Positions 46,255 to 56,263 are shown, counted from the stretch's first letter. The stretch: 64,000 nucleotides of DNA from Oceanospirillum maris DSM 6286 (GCF_000422865.1 NZ_AUGW01000003.1:248001-312000); one strand, 5' to 3'. The notes: generated from the sequence alone by a model not told the origin. Program-made: numbers and translations.

Positions 46255-47061
46255 CTACACGTCTAGGTCATCCGCTGTTATTTTCGGCTTAGCACCTTTA
46301 AATAAACGGAAGAAGTTAGCGGTTGTCTGCATCGCAAGCTCTTCGTATGAGATACCCCGCTGCTCTGCGATAAACTCCGCGACATCACGAACATACTGAG
46401 GCTCGCATTTTTTGCCACGATGAGGCATTGGTGCTAAATAAGGCGAATCGGTTTCAACAAGCAAAGCGTCTAATGGAACAGCCTTAGCCACTTCTCGGAC
46501 TTGATCTGCATTGCGGAACGTCACAATGCCAGAAATCGAGATATAATAGCCTAAGGCAACACCGCGCCGAGCCATATCCAAGTCCTCCGTAAAGCAGTGC
46601 AGCACGCCTTTTGCGTCAGGGCCATATTGCTCTAGCATTTCAAGAGTGTCTTCTTTCGCTTCACGGGTATGGATAATCACAGGCTTATCAACTTTTTGCG
46701 CAGCAATTAAATGCCGCTTAAAGCGCTCTCTCTGAAGCGCTTTGCTTTCTGGCGCATAATGATAATCCAGTCCGGTTTCACCAACGGCCACAATCAGTTC
46801 ATCCTCGGCCTCTTTAACCAGCTCCTCAACCGTTGGTTCATGGGCCAGATCTTGCAAAGGGTGTACTCCGGCAGAAGCAAATACCGTTGGATACTGACGC
46901 GCCATATCTTTTAATTCAGCAACATCGTCAAGCGTAACACTAACGGCCAAAAAGTGGCTGACACCTCGATCATGGGCAGCATTTAACGCCAGAGAAAGAT
47001 CACCCTGATAAGCAGTTAAATCTAAACGATCCAGATGGCAATGGGAGTCAATAAGGTACAT
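46255..47061 (-). CDS. TatD family metal-dependent hydrolase (YcfH-like)
   Basis: TIM-barrel deoxyribonuclease-like hydrolase of 268 aa. Metal ligands are visible: H7 and H9 (IDSHCHLDRL), Glu in VGETGLDYHY, His in PVIIHTREA, His in VLHCFTE and Asp in LLVETDSPYLAPMPHRGK. Position after pilZ and holB at the end of the fab-tmk cluster matches ycfH rather than tatD itself. Precise substrate uncertain. Confidence 0.93.
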   Translation of the reverse strand: MYLIDSHCHLDRLDLTAYQGDLSLALNAAHDRGVSHFLAVSVTLDDVAELKDMARQYPTVFASAGVHPLQDLAHEPTVEELVKEAEDELIVAVGETGLDYHYAPESKALQRERFKRHLIAAQKVDKPVIIHTREAKEDTLEMLEQYGPDAKGVLHCFTEDLDMARRGVALGYYISISGIVTFRNADQVREVAKAVPLDALLVETDSPYLAPMPHRGKKCEPQYVRDVAEFIAEQRGISYEELAMQTTANFFRLFKGAKPKITADDLDV

Positions 47062-47100
47062 AAAAATCCTGTGTCTTTTGAGTAAGTCATGGGTAAAACG

Positions 47101-47490
47101 CTATAAGGTATGCGTAGGGCTTTGGGAGTTTAGGCGACCGGCAAGGCTAGCCTCTATTTTATCGCGAAGAGAACCTTGCTTGTCCGTAAATTGAACACCA
47201 ATACCAGCCATTCTTCGACCATGGGCATCTTGGGGAGTCACCCATACCACATGAGCAGTAACCGGTATCTTCTCTGGTTCAGAGGCTAGGTTAAGTAGCA
47301 AGTGTAATGTCTGTCCTAAACGGAAATTACCGCGAGTGGGTAAAAAGAGTCCGCCGTTGTGTAAAAAAGGCATATAGGCTTCATAAAGTTCATCCTTGTT
47401 AAGCAAATTCACCACAACCGATCGCTTTACTGCAGCCTTATCGTCGCCGGTTGTATCCATTGAAGAGTCTTGTAAAGAGTCTTGCGCCAT
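47101..47490 (-). CDS. pilZ: PilZ domain protein, type IV pilus biogenesis
   Basis: 129 aa. The PilZ domain (about 22-115) reads VVVNLLNKDELYEAYMPFLHNGGLFLPTRGNFRLGQTLHLLLNL and GIGVQFTDKQGSLRDKIEASLAG, the signature of the Pseudomonas/Xanthomonas PilZ subtype that lacks the RxxxR c-di-GMP motif and works with PilB/FimX in pilus assembly. It lies between holB and tatD, the standard pilZ position. No other pilus gene is in the window. Confidence 0.92.
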   Translation of the reverse strand: MAQDSLQDSSMDTTGDDKAAVKRSVVVNLLNKDELYEAYMPFLHNGGLFLPTRGNFRLGQTLHLLLNLASEPEKIPVTAHVVWVTPQDAHGRRMAGIGVQFTDKQGSLRDKIEASLAGRLNSQSPTHTL

Positions 47491-47539
47491 AACGATTATA
47501 CCTTTTTCAATATGCAGATACGGCTATTGAAACATACAG

Positions 47540-48556
47540 TCATACCAGCATTTTATCGGCCCAGCGGATCAACAAAGCCTCCATTGCAAGCTGAGCATTA
47601 GGGTTTGCACCTGATGCTAGTTGTGTGCGTAAACGCCCAACATCCCTAAATAGCGCTTGCGCATGATTAAGTGTTGCGGTGTGCTGCCATTGCCGATACA
47701 GAGGCAACATATCAGGAAATGATATTGATGCTTCATCCTCAGTAATACTCCAACGACACCAGTCCGTTAGCCACTGCTGCATCCAGCGTAACGTCCAGCG
47801 TATTTCCCCTTCAATAAAACTAGGGGCTAGCTCAACAGGATCGCTACCACGGGTTAGCCCTTCCATCAAGGATACTAGCTTGTCTCGCTGCTTATGCAAC
47901 GATTCTAGCGCTAGCTCTTGGGCCATCAAAGGATTCCCTTGTGCCATTTTCAGCAGCTTTTCAGCATGCAGTGATGCTTGACTAGAGAGATGATTTTTCA
48001 ACCAGATCAACGATTGTTCATCATTTGGTATCGGTAATGAAAACTGTTGGCAGCGACTTCTAATTGTCGGGATTACAGCACTTAAGCGGTGAGTCAAAAG
48101 AATGAAGAGAATATTTTCACCCGGCTCTTCTAAGTTTTTTAGTAACGCGTTAGCCGCATTAATATTCATCGCATCAGCAGGCTTTAAGATAACCACACGA
48201 AACCCACCTTGCTGCGCGGTCTTGTTCGCGTATTGCTGTAAGCTTCGTATTTGCTCTATACGTATCTGCTTACCTTCAGATTCCGGTCGAATCTCTAGTA
48301 AATCAGGATGAGTCCCTGCGGCGAACAGTAAACAGGTTGCACAGGTGCCGCAAGCACCATTATTAGGCGTACGACATAATAGATAGGCTGCAAATGCTTT
48401 CGCAAGATGATGCTTCCCTACACCTTCTTCCCCAGCGATCAACAGAGCATGAGGTAAGCGGCCTGACTGATGCTGCTGAATAAGCTGCGACCAACATGAC
48501 TCCTGCCAAGCAAAAGGCTTTAAAGGTGAATCTTTAGCAACATTCGTCATGTTCAT
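47540..48556 (-). CDS. holB: DNA polymerase III delta' subunit
   Basis: 338-aa clamp-loader subunit. The P-loop-like GEEGVGKHH (42-50) and zinc ligands C61, C69, C72 and C75 (CRTPNNGACGTCATC) are present; then IRIEQIRSLQQYANKTAQQGGFRVVILKPADAMNINAANALLKNLEEP is characteristic. It lies downstream of tmk with a 19-bp gap, in the standard tmk-holB-pilZ order. Confidence 0.95.
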   Translation of the reverse strand: MNMTNVAKDSPLKPFAWQESCWSQLIQQHQSGRLPHALLIAGEEGVGKHHLAKAFAAYLLCRTPNNGACGTCATCLLFAAGTHPDLLEIRPESEGKQIRIEQIRSLQQYANKTAQQGGFRVVILKPADAMNINAANALLKNLEEPGENILFILLTHRLSAVIPTIRSRCQQFSLPIPNDEQSLIWLKNHLSSQASLHAEKLLKMAQGNPLMAQELALESLHKQRDKLVSLMEGLTRGSDPVELAPSFIEGEIRWTLRWMQQWLTDWCRWSITEDEASISFPDMLPLYRQWQHTATLNHAQALFRDVGRLRTQLASGANPNAQLAMEALLIRWADKMLV

Positions 48557-48575
48557 TTCCGTTAATCAAACCCTA

Positions 48576-49217
48576 TCAAACAAAAAATCGCGCTAAAACC
48601 CCAGCAATATCCTGCTGTACTTTATTAATACTCTGTCCGGCGTTAATCACGGCAAAGCGTTCAGGTTCCTGTTTAGCCCGTGTTAAATAACCTTGGCGAA
48701 CGGTCTCAAAAAAACGGGTTTGTTCTTGCTCAAAACGATCCGTGGTACCTCGCTTTGTCACCCGCTGTTGAGCAATCTCTGTCGGCATATCAAGCAAAAA
48801 TGTTAAATCAGGACGAAGTTGTTCCTGTACAAGCTGTTCCAACTGCTCAATCCAGCCTAGATTTAAACCGCGGGCATAACCTTGATAAGCATAGGTCGCA
48901 TCCGTAAACCGATCAGAGACAACACAACACCCTTGAGCCAAAGCCGGTAATATTTTCTGATGTAGATGCTGCGCCCTTGCAGCAAACATGAGTAACAGCT
49001 CCGTTTTTTCACCGACAGACTCTTCTCGTTGTGCCAATAATAACTCACGAATTTCTTCCGCCATAGGCGTACCACCCGGTTCACGGGTCACAACAGATCG
49101 ATGCCCTTGCTCCGTTAACCACTGCTGAATAAAGGCTAAATTTGTGCTTTTTCCAACCCCCTCAGACCCCTCAAGCGTAATAAAGCAACCTGTCTGTGTT
49201 TGTTCTGTTCGAGTCAT
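48576..49217 (-). CDS. tmk: thymidylate kinase
   Basis: Phosphorylates dTMP to dTDP. 213 aa with P-loop EGSEGVGKST (16-25), the DRFTDATYAYQGYARG segment, TREPGGTPMAEEIR and the LID region RVTKRGTTDRFEQE. It lies between mltG and holB with short gaps; co-transcribed. Confidence 0.97.
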   Translation of the reverse strand: MTRTEQTQTGCFITLEGSEGVGKSTNLAFIQQWLTEQGHRSVVTREPGGTPMAEEIRELLLAQREESVGEKTELLLMFAARAQHLHQKILPALAQGCCVVSDRFTDATYAYQGYARGLNLGWIEQLEQLVQEQLRPDLTFLLDMPTEIAQQRVTKRGTTDRFEQEQTRFFETVRQGYLTRAKQEPERFAVINAGQSINKVQQDIAGVLARFFV

Positions 49218-49239
49218 GAATAATCAGCCTAAATATCTA

Positions 49240-50298
49240 TCAATTTTGCGTGGTAGGTGCGGATTGGTAATTCTTTTTGCGTTTATCTATCTGATAACGG
49301 CGTACGGCTCGGTTATGTGCCTCTAAAGTAGAGCTAAACTCATGGCTGCCATCACCACGGGCGACAAAATACAACGAACCATCTTTTAATGGATGCAGGG
49401 CAGCATGTATCGCCTCACGCCCCGGAAGTGCAATGGGCGTAGGAGGTAACCCATTGATCCTATAGGTATTATAAGCTGTTTTCTCTTGCAGATGTCGACG
49501 GGTAATATTGCCCTGATAACGATCACCCAAACCATAGATAACCGTAGGATCTGTTTGTAAGCGCATCCGCTGCTGTAGCCGCTGAACAAATACACCCGCT
49601 ATTCGCGGGCGTTCATAAGCAACGCCAGTCTCTTTTTCAATAATGGATGCCATGATAAGCACTTGATATGCATTATCATAGGGCTGTGCGACAGAGTCTA
49701 CTTGCTGCCATTCCTCATCAAGAACCCGCTGCATTTTGTCATAGGCGCGCTTTAATATTTGTAGATCACTAACGCCTTTATAAAACTGATAGGTATCTGG
49801 GAAAAACTGCCCTTCATGATGAGGCACCCTAGATAATGGGCGGCCAGAGACATATTGCATAATCTCGGGATAGCTCATCTCTGCTGATTGAATCGTCAGC
49901 TTATCTTGTTGCTGCAATATAGCCAGCGCTTCAGAGAAACGTAACCCTTCTGGCAAAGTAACCTGATAGTGCACCGTATTGCCGGAAACTAAAAGCGCCA
50001 TTAGCTCACAGGCATTAACACCTATAGGGATTTGATATTCTCCTGCCTTCACTGCAGCTTTGTCTGGATTCAATTTTAACCAGATTTTTAAAGGCCATAC
50101 TTTAGCCAGCACACCGGACTCTTGGAGTTGGGCAACCACTTGATTCGCTCCCATACCCTGACGAACCTCATAAATCATGGGTTCTTTTATGGATAAAGGT
50201 GTGCTCAATAACTGCTTCCAGTAGGCAAAGGCCCCAACAGCAACCATCAAAACCAAGCCTACAATTGCACCGATGTTACGGCGAGTTAGAAACCTCAT
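49240..50298 (-). CDS. mltG: endolytic murein transglycosylase MltG (YceG)
   Basis: Inner-membrane lytic transglycosylase that cuts nascent peptidoglycan. 352 aa with one membrane segment (about 9-27, IGAIVGLVLMVAVGAFAYW), a LysM-like region, and the catalytic Glu at 221 (ASIIEKETG; E218 in E. coli). LQTDPTVIYGLG, YNTYRINGLPPTPIALPG and YFVARGDGSHEFS are family hallmarks. It lies between pabC and tmk, as usual. Confidence 0.96.
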   Translation of the reverse strand: MRFLTRRNIGAIVGLVLMVAVGAFAYWKQLLSTPLSIKEPMIYEVRQGMGANQVVAQLQESGVLAKVWPLKIWLKLNPDKAAVKAGEYQIPIGVNACELMALLVSGNTVHYQVTLPEGLRFSEALAILQQQDKLTIQSAEMSYPEIMQYVSGRPLSRVPHHEGQFFPDTYQFYKGVSDLQILKRAYDKMQRVLDEEWQQVDSVAQPYDNAYQVLIMASIIEKETGVAYERPRIAGVFVQRLQQRMRLQTDPTVIYGLGDRYQGNITRRHLQEKTAYNTYRINGLPPTPIALPGREAIHAALHPLKDGSLYFVARGDGSHEFSSTLEAHNRAVRRYQIDKRKKNYQSAPTTQN

Positions 50299-50401
50299 CG
50301 ATTTTCCTTAGAAATTAATTCTTACGCACTGCTCTTAAATATTTTTCTAAAAGAGCCCCTTAAGTCATTAAGAAACTAGCGTACTACTTAGACTATCGCC
50401 T

Positions 50402-51322
50402 TCATTCGCTACAGGGTAATTGTAATTTAGGGTGAAAATAGTGACTTAATCGCTGCACCAAAGGATCGTGGGCAGAAGGCCACTGTTTAATAAGCTCACC
50501 AGAATCCTGCCGAAAAGATTTAACCGGTATCACCCCCCGAACACTGTTACAGATAAAGACAGCCTCTGCGGCGATAAGGTCATTCTCGGTCAAATCAATA
50601 ACATGGCAGCAAATTTTAGACGCTCTATCTTTCGAAGAGCTTAACGGCATAGAAGTAGACGCAACAAAACAATCAGAGGAAAGGCCGTCTAAAGAATCAA
50701 TAATAGCATCACGCATAACACCTTGAACGCCGCATAAATCAAGCTTAGGCGTTAACAATTGCCCGTCTTTCACTAAAAAAATATTCGCCATAGTCGCTTC
50801 TATTAGATGAGCGTTTCGGCTAAACATTAACCCTTCAAAAACCTCATCCTGCCACTCTGCTCGCGCCATTACTTGCTCAAGGCGATTAAGGTGTTTCATT
50901 CCTGCAAGAAAGGGCTGCTCTGCGAGACGTAAATGACAACAGCGAACATCAACACCTGTTTGATAATGATCGATCTCTGCCAAAGGTAAAGCCATGCCTT
51001 GCAATACCCAAGAGCTGCTCATCAGATCGAGAGATCGATAACCACGCCCACCTTCGCCACGGGTTAAGATTAGCTTAGCAATACCGTTCTGTCCTGAAAC
51101 GACCTTCGTTATATAACGCTGAAGCTGATCACGGCTAAACGGAAGAGGTATACCTAAACGTCCAGCAGAACGAGAGAGTCGCTGCCAGTGACGATCAAAC
51201 AACCACGATTGCCCTTGAAGAACACGGAATGTTTCAAAGAGACCATCACCATAGGCTAGGCCCCGGTCTTTCACCGTAATACCGTTTTCAGTACGACCAT
51301 TTATTAGTGTATGGAATGTCAT
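50402..51322 (-). CDS. pabC: 4-amino-4-deoxychorismate lyase
   Basis: PLP-dependent fold-type IV lyase releasing p-aminobenzoate for folate. 306 aa, somewhat longer than E. coli PabC (269). RGLAYGDGLFETFRVL, GYRSLD, the Lys in GMKHLNRLEQVMAR and EATMANIFLVKDG are visible. It lies between fabF and mltG, the standard site, behind a terminator after fabF. Confidence 0.93.
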   Translation of the reverse strand: MTFHTLINGRTENGITVKDRGLAYGDGLFETFRVLQGQSWLFDRHWQRLSRSAGRLGIPLPFSRDQLQRYITKVVSGQNGIAKLILTRGEGGRGYRSLDLMSSSWVLQGMALPLAEIDHYQTGVDVRCCHLRLAEQPFLAGMKHLNRLEQVMARAEWQDEVFEGLMFSRNAHLIEATMANIFLVKDGQLLTPKLDLCGVQGVMRDAIIDSLDGLSSDCFVASTSMPLSSSKDRASKICCHVIDLTENDLIAAEAVFICNSVRGVIPVKSFRQDSGELIKQWPSAHDPLVQRLSHYFHPKLQLPCSE

Positions 51323-51390
51323 AGAGGTTATTTCAAAATAGGAAGGCTGGGTAAAAGATCACGTCATAATTCAGAAAAAACCAGATAAAG

Positions 51391-51415
51391 AAAAGGGAGC
51401 CTTAAGCTCCCTTTT
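51391..51415 (-). terminator. terminator between fabF and pabC
   Basis: Perfect 10-bp stem AAAAGGGAGC/GCTCCCTTTT with a 5-nt loop, followed on the minus strand by CUUU. It divides the cluster into an upstream fab unit and a pabC-tatD unit. Confidence 0.8.
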
Positions 51416-51428
51416 AACTTAACGTCTT

Positions 51429-52667
51429 TTATACACGGGAGAACAGCAGAGAGCCGTTAGTTCCGCCAAAGCCGAAGGAGTTAGATAGCGCGTGATCGAT
51501 TTTCATATCACGAGCCGTATGCGGCACATAGTCCAGCACACAGCCTTCCGCTGGATTTTCTAGATTGATCGTTGGAGGAGCAACCTGGTCACGAATAGCC
51601 AACACAGAGAATACCGCCTCTACTGCGCCAGCAGCACCGAGTAGATGGCCGATCATCGACTTAGTTGAACTGACCGCAACATTTTTAGCGGCATCACCCA
51701 TTACCCGCTCAACCGCACGACTTTCTGCAACATCACCCGCCGAGGTAGACGTACCATGGGCGTTGATATAATCCAATTGATCAGGATTTAGGCCCGCATC
51801 TTTTATGGTATTCGCCATGGAAGCCGCTGCGCCACGACCATCTTCCGGTGGTGATGTCATGTGGTAAGCGTCGTCACTCATGCCAAAGCCTGTCAGCTCT
51901 GCATAAATCGTCGCGCCACGGGCTTTAGCATGTTCGTACTCTTCAAGTACCAGTACACCGGCACCATCAGACAGAACAAAACCATCACGATCACGATCCC
52001 AAGGGCGACTGGCCGTTTGTGGATCATCATTACGTGTTGATAGTGCTCGAGCTGCAGCAAAGCCACCAAGGCCCAATGGCGTTGTCGCCATCTCTGCACC
52101 ACCAGCAACCATCACATCTGCATCACCATAGGCGATAGTACGGGCTGAATAGCCAATATTATGTGTACCTGTGGTGCAGGCCGTTGTAATAGCAATATTA
52201 GGCCCTTGGAAACCAAAGCGAATCGCCAAGTTGCCAGAGATCATATTGATAATACTGCCCGGCACAAAGAACGGCGAAATTTTACGCGGCCCTTTTGCCA
52301 GTAAATTATTGTGATTGGCTTCAATCATCGGTAAACCACCGATACCTGAACCAATAGCAACACCGATACGAGAGGCATTCTCTTCGGTACACTCCAGCCC
52401 AGAATCGCCCACAGCTTGAATAGCTGCCGCCATGCCGTACTGAATAAAAGTGTCCATTTTGCGAGCATCTTTCGCGGACATGTATTCGGAGATATCAAAG
52501 CCTTTAACCGAACCACCAAACTGGGTGGTGAAACCCGTTGTATCAAAGTGTTCGATTGCTGCGATACCGCTTTTACCAGCCAGAATACCGTCCCAGCTGT
52601 CTTTTACACTATTACCGAGGGGCGTGATTAAGCCCAGGCCAGTAACAACGACCCTTCTGCGAGGCAT
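51429..52667 (-). CDS. fabF: 3-oxoacyl-ACP synthase II
   Basis: Elongating beta-ketoacyl-ACP synthase, 412 aa. Nucleophile C164 ([13 protein letters not shown]), catalytic His in [13 protein letters not shown] and in [17 protein letters not shown], and the C-terminal [14 protein letters not shown] are visible. ATG 52667 opens [18 protein letters not shown]. It follows acpP after a terminator-like hairpin. Confidence 0.97.
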   Translation of the reverse strand: MPRRRVVVTGLGLITPLGNSVKDSWDGILAGKSGIAAIEHFDTTGFTTQFGGSVKGFDISEYMSAKDARKMDTFIQYGMAAAIQAVGDSGLECTEENASRIGVAIGSGIGGLPMIEANHNNLLAKGPRKISPFFVPGSIINMISGNLAIRFGFQGPNIAITTACTTGTHNIGYSARTIAYGDADVMVAGGAEMATTPLGLGGFAAARALSTRNDDPQTASRPWDRDRDGFVLSDGAGVLVLEEYEHAKARGATIYAELTGFGMSDDAYHMTSPPEDGRGAAASMANTIKDAGLNPDQLDYINAHGTSTSAGDVAESRAVERVMGDAAKNVAVSSTKSMIGHLLGAAGAVEAVFSVLAIRDQVAPPTINLENPAEGCVLDYVPHTARDMKIDHALSNSFGFGGTNGSLLFSRV

Positions 52668-52744
52668 TGTGCTTCCTCCAAATACGCTAAAAAACTACCG
52701 TGGCTTTGACATAGACCTTGTCAGATAGATCTTGCAACGGCAAT

Positions 52745-52781
52745 AAAAGAAAAGCCGCCTCTGCTACGCAGAAAGCGGCTT
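52745..52781 (-). terminator. terminator/attenuator between acpP and fabF
   Basis: Compound stem AAGCCGC/GCGGCTT with inner CTGC/GCAG, then UUUUCUUUU on the minus strand. Probably lowers fabF expression relative to the abundant acpP. Confidence 0.75.
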
Positions 52782-52818
52782 CTTTGTAGTCAGTCTAAGA
52801 CTGAATACTCACCGAATC

Positions 52819-53052
52819 TTACTGGTGAGAAACTACGTAGTCGATTGCTTCCTGAACGGTAGTAATCTTCTCAGCTTCTTCATCAGGGATCTCAGTTTCA
52901 AACTCTTCTTCTAGAGCCATTACTAGCTCAACAGTGTCAAGAGAGTCTGCACCTAGATCATCAACGAAAGAAGATGCATTGGTAATCTCTTCGTCTTTAA
53001 CACCTAGTTGCTCACTTACGATCTTTTTTACACGCTCTTCGATAGTGCTCAT
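52819..53052 (-). CDS. acpP: acyl carrier protein
   Basis: 77-aa acidic carrier protein; S37 in the [10 protein letters not shown] motif carries 4'-phosphopantetheine. The start [17 protein letters not shown] is standard, and AGGAGATATTTT precedes the ATG. It lies between fabG and fabF and delivers acyl groups to all neighbouring fab enzymes and PlsX. Confidence 0.98.
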   Translation of the reverse strand: MSTIEERVKKIVSEQLGVKDEEITNASSFVDDLGADSLDTVELVMALEEEFETEIPDEEAEKITTVQEAIDYVVSHQ

Positions 53053-53159
53053 AACTTAAAATATCTCCTGTGGGACAAATTCCGAACTGCAATAAAAGCT
53101 GACCGGTATTTTATAGAGGGTTACGGAATGGCGCAATAGCAACCAATCAACAACCCGCT

Positions 53160-53903
53160 TTAGCGCATGTTCATGCCGCCATTAACTTGCAGAGTTTCAC
53201 CTGAGATGTAACTCGCACCTTCACTCGCCAGGAAAGCGACAGCGTTAGCAATCTCTTCTGGTTGACCCAAACGGGCCAGAGGAATTTGTGTCAGCAACAT
53301 ATTATGTTGCTCTTCAGGTAATGCATGGGTCATATCCGTAGCAATAAAGCCCGGAGCCACAGCATTCACTGTAATATTACGAGAAGCTACTTCACGTGCC
53401 ATTGCACGGGTAAAGCCTTCCAGCCCTGCTTTAGCAGCCGCGTAGTTGCTTTGTCCCATGTTACCCATGGTTGCCACTACAGAGCTGATATTCACAATAC
53501 GACCCCAACGCGCCTTAGTCATACCACGTATCGTTGCTTTAGAAACACGGTAAACAGACTTGAGATTGGTATCTATAACAGAATCCCACTCATCTTCTTT
53601 CATTCTCATTAGCAGGTTATCTTTTGTGATACCTGCGTTGTTGATAACGATCAAAGGAGCACCGAATTCTTCTGTAATCGCTTTAACAACAGAATCAACA
53701 GAATCTTGAGAGGTTACATTTAGCACATAACCTTTGCCTTTATAGCCTTCTTCAGCAAGGCCTTGAGAAATATTTTCTGCGCCGGACTCAGAAGTGGCAG
53801 TACCAACAACAATGGCACCCATTTTTCCCAACGCGTAAGCCGTTGCTCGACCGATACCACGGCTAGCACCTGTGACTAGGGCTACTTTTCCTTCAATACT
53901 CAT
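53160..53903 (-). CDS. fabG: 3-oxoacyl-ACP reductase
   Basis: NADPH-dependent short-chain dehydrogenase, 247 aa. The cofactor loop TGASRGIGRA, NNAG, catalytic Ser in VNISSVVA and the Tyr-Lys pair in SNYAAAKAG are visible, as is the C-terminal GETLQVNGGMNM. The start is ATG 53903 (MSIEGKVAL), with GGAG six bases upstream; a slightly longer frame starts four codons before it. Confidence 0.97.
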   Translation of the reverse strand: MSIEGKVALVTGASRGIGRATAYALGKMGAIVVGTATSESGAENISQGLAEEGYKGKGYVLNVTSQDSVDSVVKAITEEFGAPLIVINNAGITKDNLLMRMKEDEWDSVIDTNLKSVYRVSKATIRGMTKARWGRIVNISSVVATMGNMGQSNYAAAKAGLEGFTRAMAREVASRNITVNAVAPGFIATDMTHALPEEQHNMLLTQIPLARLGQPEEIANAVAFLASEGASYISGETLQVNGGMNMR

Positions 53904-53926
53904 CTGATTCTCCATAAGAGTAAAAC

Positions 53927-54871
53927 TTAGGCGCCTTTAACCAACTCAATCGTCGACGTTAATGATTCAGGATCATTAACTGCAAGCACTTTTAGACTAC
54001 GCTGAATTTTCTTATTAAGACCGGCAAGAACCTTTCCTGGGCCACATTCAACGGTCGTATCAACACCTTGAGCAATCATATACTCAACACAGGAGACCCA
54101 GCGTACAGGGCTATACAGCTGCGCTAATAGATTGGCACGGATGGTATCAACATCGCTTGTTGGTAGACCATTTACATTCTGGACAACAGGAATGCGAGGC
54201 TCTTCAATAACAATTTTTTCTAACTCTATAGCTAAGCGATCTGCCGCAGGCTTCATCAGCGCACAATGAGACGGTACACTAACAGGCAAAGGTACAACTC
54301 GCTTTGCGCCCAGTTCTTGACACTTAACACCTGCACGTTCTACCGCCGCTTTGCTACCGGCAATAACGACTTGACCTGGGCAATTATAGTTAACAGGAGC
54401 AACAACGTCGCCTTCTGCTGCCAATAAGCAGGCTTCTTCTACTTTGTCATCGGACAAGCTAAGAATAGCGGTCATAGCACCTGTACCTTCAGGCACAGCA
54501 TCCTGCATAAACTCTCCACGCAGCTTAACCAAGTTAATTGCATCGGAAAAATTCATTGCACCGGCACAAACTAAAGCACTGTACTCACCGAGACTATGAC
54601 CAGAAACCATGGCAGGCCTTGGGCCTTCTAATTCTTGCCACACACGCCAAATAGCAACACTTGCGGTTAAAATCGCCGGTTGTGTTTTGTCTGTTTGATT
54701 CAGCGTCTCCGCAGGGCCTTCTTGAGCCAACTGCCAGAGATCGTAGCCTAAAATCTGTGAGGCTTCTTCAAATGTCGTGCGAACTACCGCATAACGATCG
54801 GCCAGTTCACTCAGCATGCCTACTGCTTGCGAACCCTGTCCAGGAAAAACAAAAGCCAAGGACTGTGTCAT
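53927..54871 (-). CDS. fabD: malonyl-CoA:ACP transacylase
   Basis: Transfers malonyl from CoA to ACP. 314 aa with FVFPGQGSQAVGML, nucleophile Ser in GHSLGEYSAL (about 93), a catalytic His in VSVPSHCALM and the C-terminal VECGPGKVLAGLNKK. It lies between plsX and fabG. Confidence 0.97.
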   Translation of the reverse strand: MTQSLAFVFPGQGSQAVGMLSELADRYAVVRTTFEEASQILGYDLWQLAQEGPAETLNQTDKTQPAILTASVAIWRVWQELEGPRPAMVSGHSLGEYSALVCAGAMNFSDAINLVKLRGEFMQDAVPEGTGAMTAILSLSDDKVEEACLLAAEGDVVAPVNYNCPGQVVIAGSKAAVERAGVKCQELGAKRVVPLPVSVPSHCALMKPAADRLAIELEKIVIEEPRIPVVQNVNGLPTSDVDTIRANLLAQLYSPVRWVSCVEYMIAQGVDTTVECGPGKVLAGLNKKIQRSLKVLAVNDPESLTSTIELVKGA

Positions 54872-54952
54872 AGCAAACCCTTTACACTGTTATTATTAAT
54901 GCGTTTTCCGTTAACCATACAACCGAAAACCCGATGATTCTTTGCGTCTTAA

Positions 54953-54990
54953 TCTATCCCATTAGACCTATCCCGTTAGAATAGGTCTAA
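54953..54990. repeat. 14-bp tandem duplication within a hairpin, plsX-fabD gap
   Basis: TCTATCCCATTAGA and CCTATCCCGTTAGA run head to tail (54953-54980). The second lies in a perfect 10-bp hairpin TTAGACCTAT/ATAGGTCTAA (54962-54971 and 54981-54990). There is no U-run, so it may affect mRNA processing rather than termination. Confidence 0.65.
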
Positions 54991-55060
54991 GTCTTTATCC
55001 GACGACATAGGCTAGAATAGCGCGCGATTATAGCACAGCAAAAAAAAATCGAACCCAAAT

Positions 55061-56074
55061 TTACAAATTCATACGCGAGTTATCGCACGCAACCTTTTCA
55101 CCCACCCGATGACACAATCCAGCCTCTACCGCATGCTGCGCATGCACAATCGCCCGATAAAAACCTTCTACCTCAGCAGCACCATGGCTTTTTACCACAA
55201 CACCTTGTAGTCCAAGCAAGACAGCGCCGTTATATCGCTCTGGATTAAGAGAAAGCTTTATACTCTTCAATACAGGTCGAACCAGCACGCTCACTAGTCG
55301 CCCATAAAGCGTTCGCTTAAAACCTTTACGAATTTGCTGAAATAAAAACCGAATCACGCCTTCACTGGTTTTTAAAGCGGTATTACCAGAAACGCCATCG
55401 CATACAATCACATCAACTTGCCCGGAAAAAATATCACTACCTTCAACAAAGCCTTGATATGAGATTGCGTCTGACTGCCCTAAAAGAGCCGCCGCCTCCC
55501 GAACAAGGTCAGTACCTTTTAATTCTTCCTCACCAACATTGAGCAAACCAACGGAAGGCAAGGGTTTATTCTGCATCACCTCAGCCATCGCAGAACCCAT
55601 TAAAGCAAACTGATACAGGTCATCCGCATCACAGCCTAAGTTAGCCCCTAGATCAAGCATCAAGCATTCGCCACCTTTAGCCGGTAACTGACTACAGATT
55701 GCAGGTCGACTAACCCCAGGATACATTTTAAGCAGATAGCGACTAATTACCGCTAGCGCACCGGTATTACCAGCGCTCACACAGGCTTGCGCTTCTTTAT
55801 CAGCAACCGCTTGCACGGCGACATGAATAGAAGAACCTTTTTGATGGCGCAACACATGCTTTGGACTATCGCCCATGGCAACAGAAATATCAGAGTGGCG
55901 TAATTGAATACGATCTAACAGAGGGGATTTTTCTGGCAGCAACGGCTTGATTTGTTCAAGGTCACCAACAAGTAGAATAGAAAGATACTGACTTTTTTTC
56001 AATGCACGAAGGGCGGCAGGGACAGCAACGCGGGGACCGAAGTCCCCGCCCATCGCATCAATAGCGATCAACAC
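55061..56074 (-). CDS. plsX: phosphate acyltransferase PlsX
   Basis: Makes acyl-phosphate from acyl-ACP for phospholipid synthesis. 337 aa starting (GTG) LIAIDAMGGDFGP, with SAGNTGALAVISRYLLK, PAICSQLPAKGGECLMLDLGANLGCDADDLYQFA, VCDGVSGNTALKTSEGV and PERYNGAVLLGLQGVVVKSHG. AAGGT precedes GTG 56074; the adjacent TTG could also start. It follows rpmF by 9 bp. Confidence 0.96.
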   Translation of the reverse strand: MLIAIDAMGGDFGPRVAVPAALRALKKSQYLSILLVGDLEQIKPLLPEKSPLLDRIQLRHSDISVAMGDSPKHVLRHQKGSSIHVAVQAVADKEAQACVSAGNTGALAVISRYLLKMYPGVSRPAICSQLPAKGGECLMLDLGANLGCDADDLYQFALMGSAMAEVMQNKPLPSVGLLNVGEEELKGTDLVREAAALLGQSDAISYQGFVEGSDIFSGQVDVIVCDGVSGNTALKTSEGVIRFLFQQIRKGFKRTLYGRLVSVLVRPVLKSIKLSLNPERYNGAVLLGLQGVVVKSHGAAEVEGFYRAIVHAQHAVEAGLCHRVGEKVACDNSRMNL

Positions 56075-56083
56075 AAGCAGACC

Positions 56084-56263
56084 TTATTCGTCGCCTTTGT
56101 CAACCACTTTGGTGCCACGGTAAAAACCATCTGCAGTCACATGGTGACGCAGGTGAGTTTCACCAGTAGTTTTATCTTCTGACAGCGTAGACGCAGTCAA
56201 TGCATCGTGAGAACGACGCATACCGCGCTTAGAACGGGTTTTACGGTTCTTTTGAACAGCCAT
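56084..56263 (-). CDS. rpmF: 50S ribosomal protein L32
   Basis: 59 aa, read directly from the minus strand: [20 protein letters not shown] at the start, then a middle with [15 protein letters not shown] and the end KVVDKGDE. This is the L32 signature; the zinc-binding cysteines found in some L32 variants are absent, as in most gammaproteobacteria. AGGAGTGAGTTGTC precedes the ATG. It lies between yceD and plsX, the universal arrangement, linking ribosome and lipid synthesis. Confidence 0.96.
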   Translation of the reverse strand: MAVQKNRKTRSKRGMRRSHDALTASTLSEDKTTGETHLRHHVTADGFYRGTKVVDKGDE

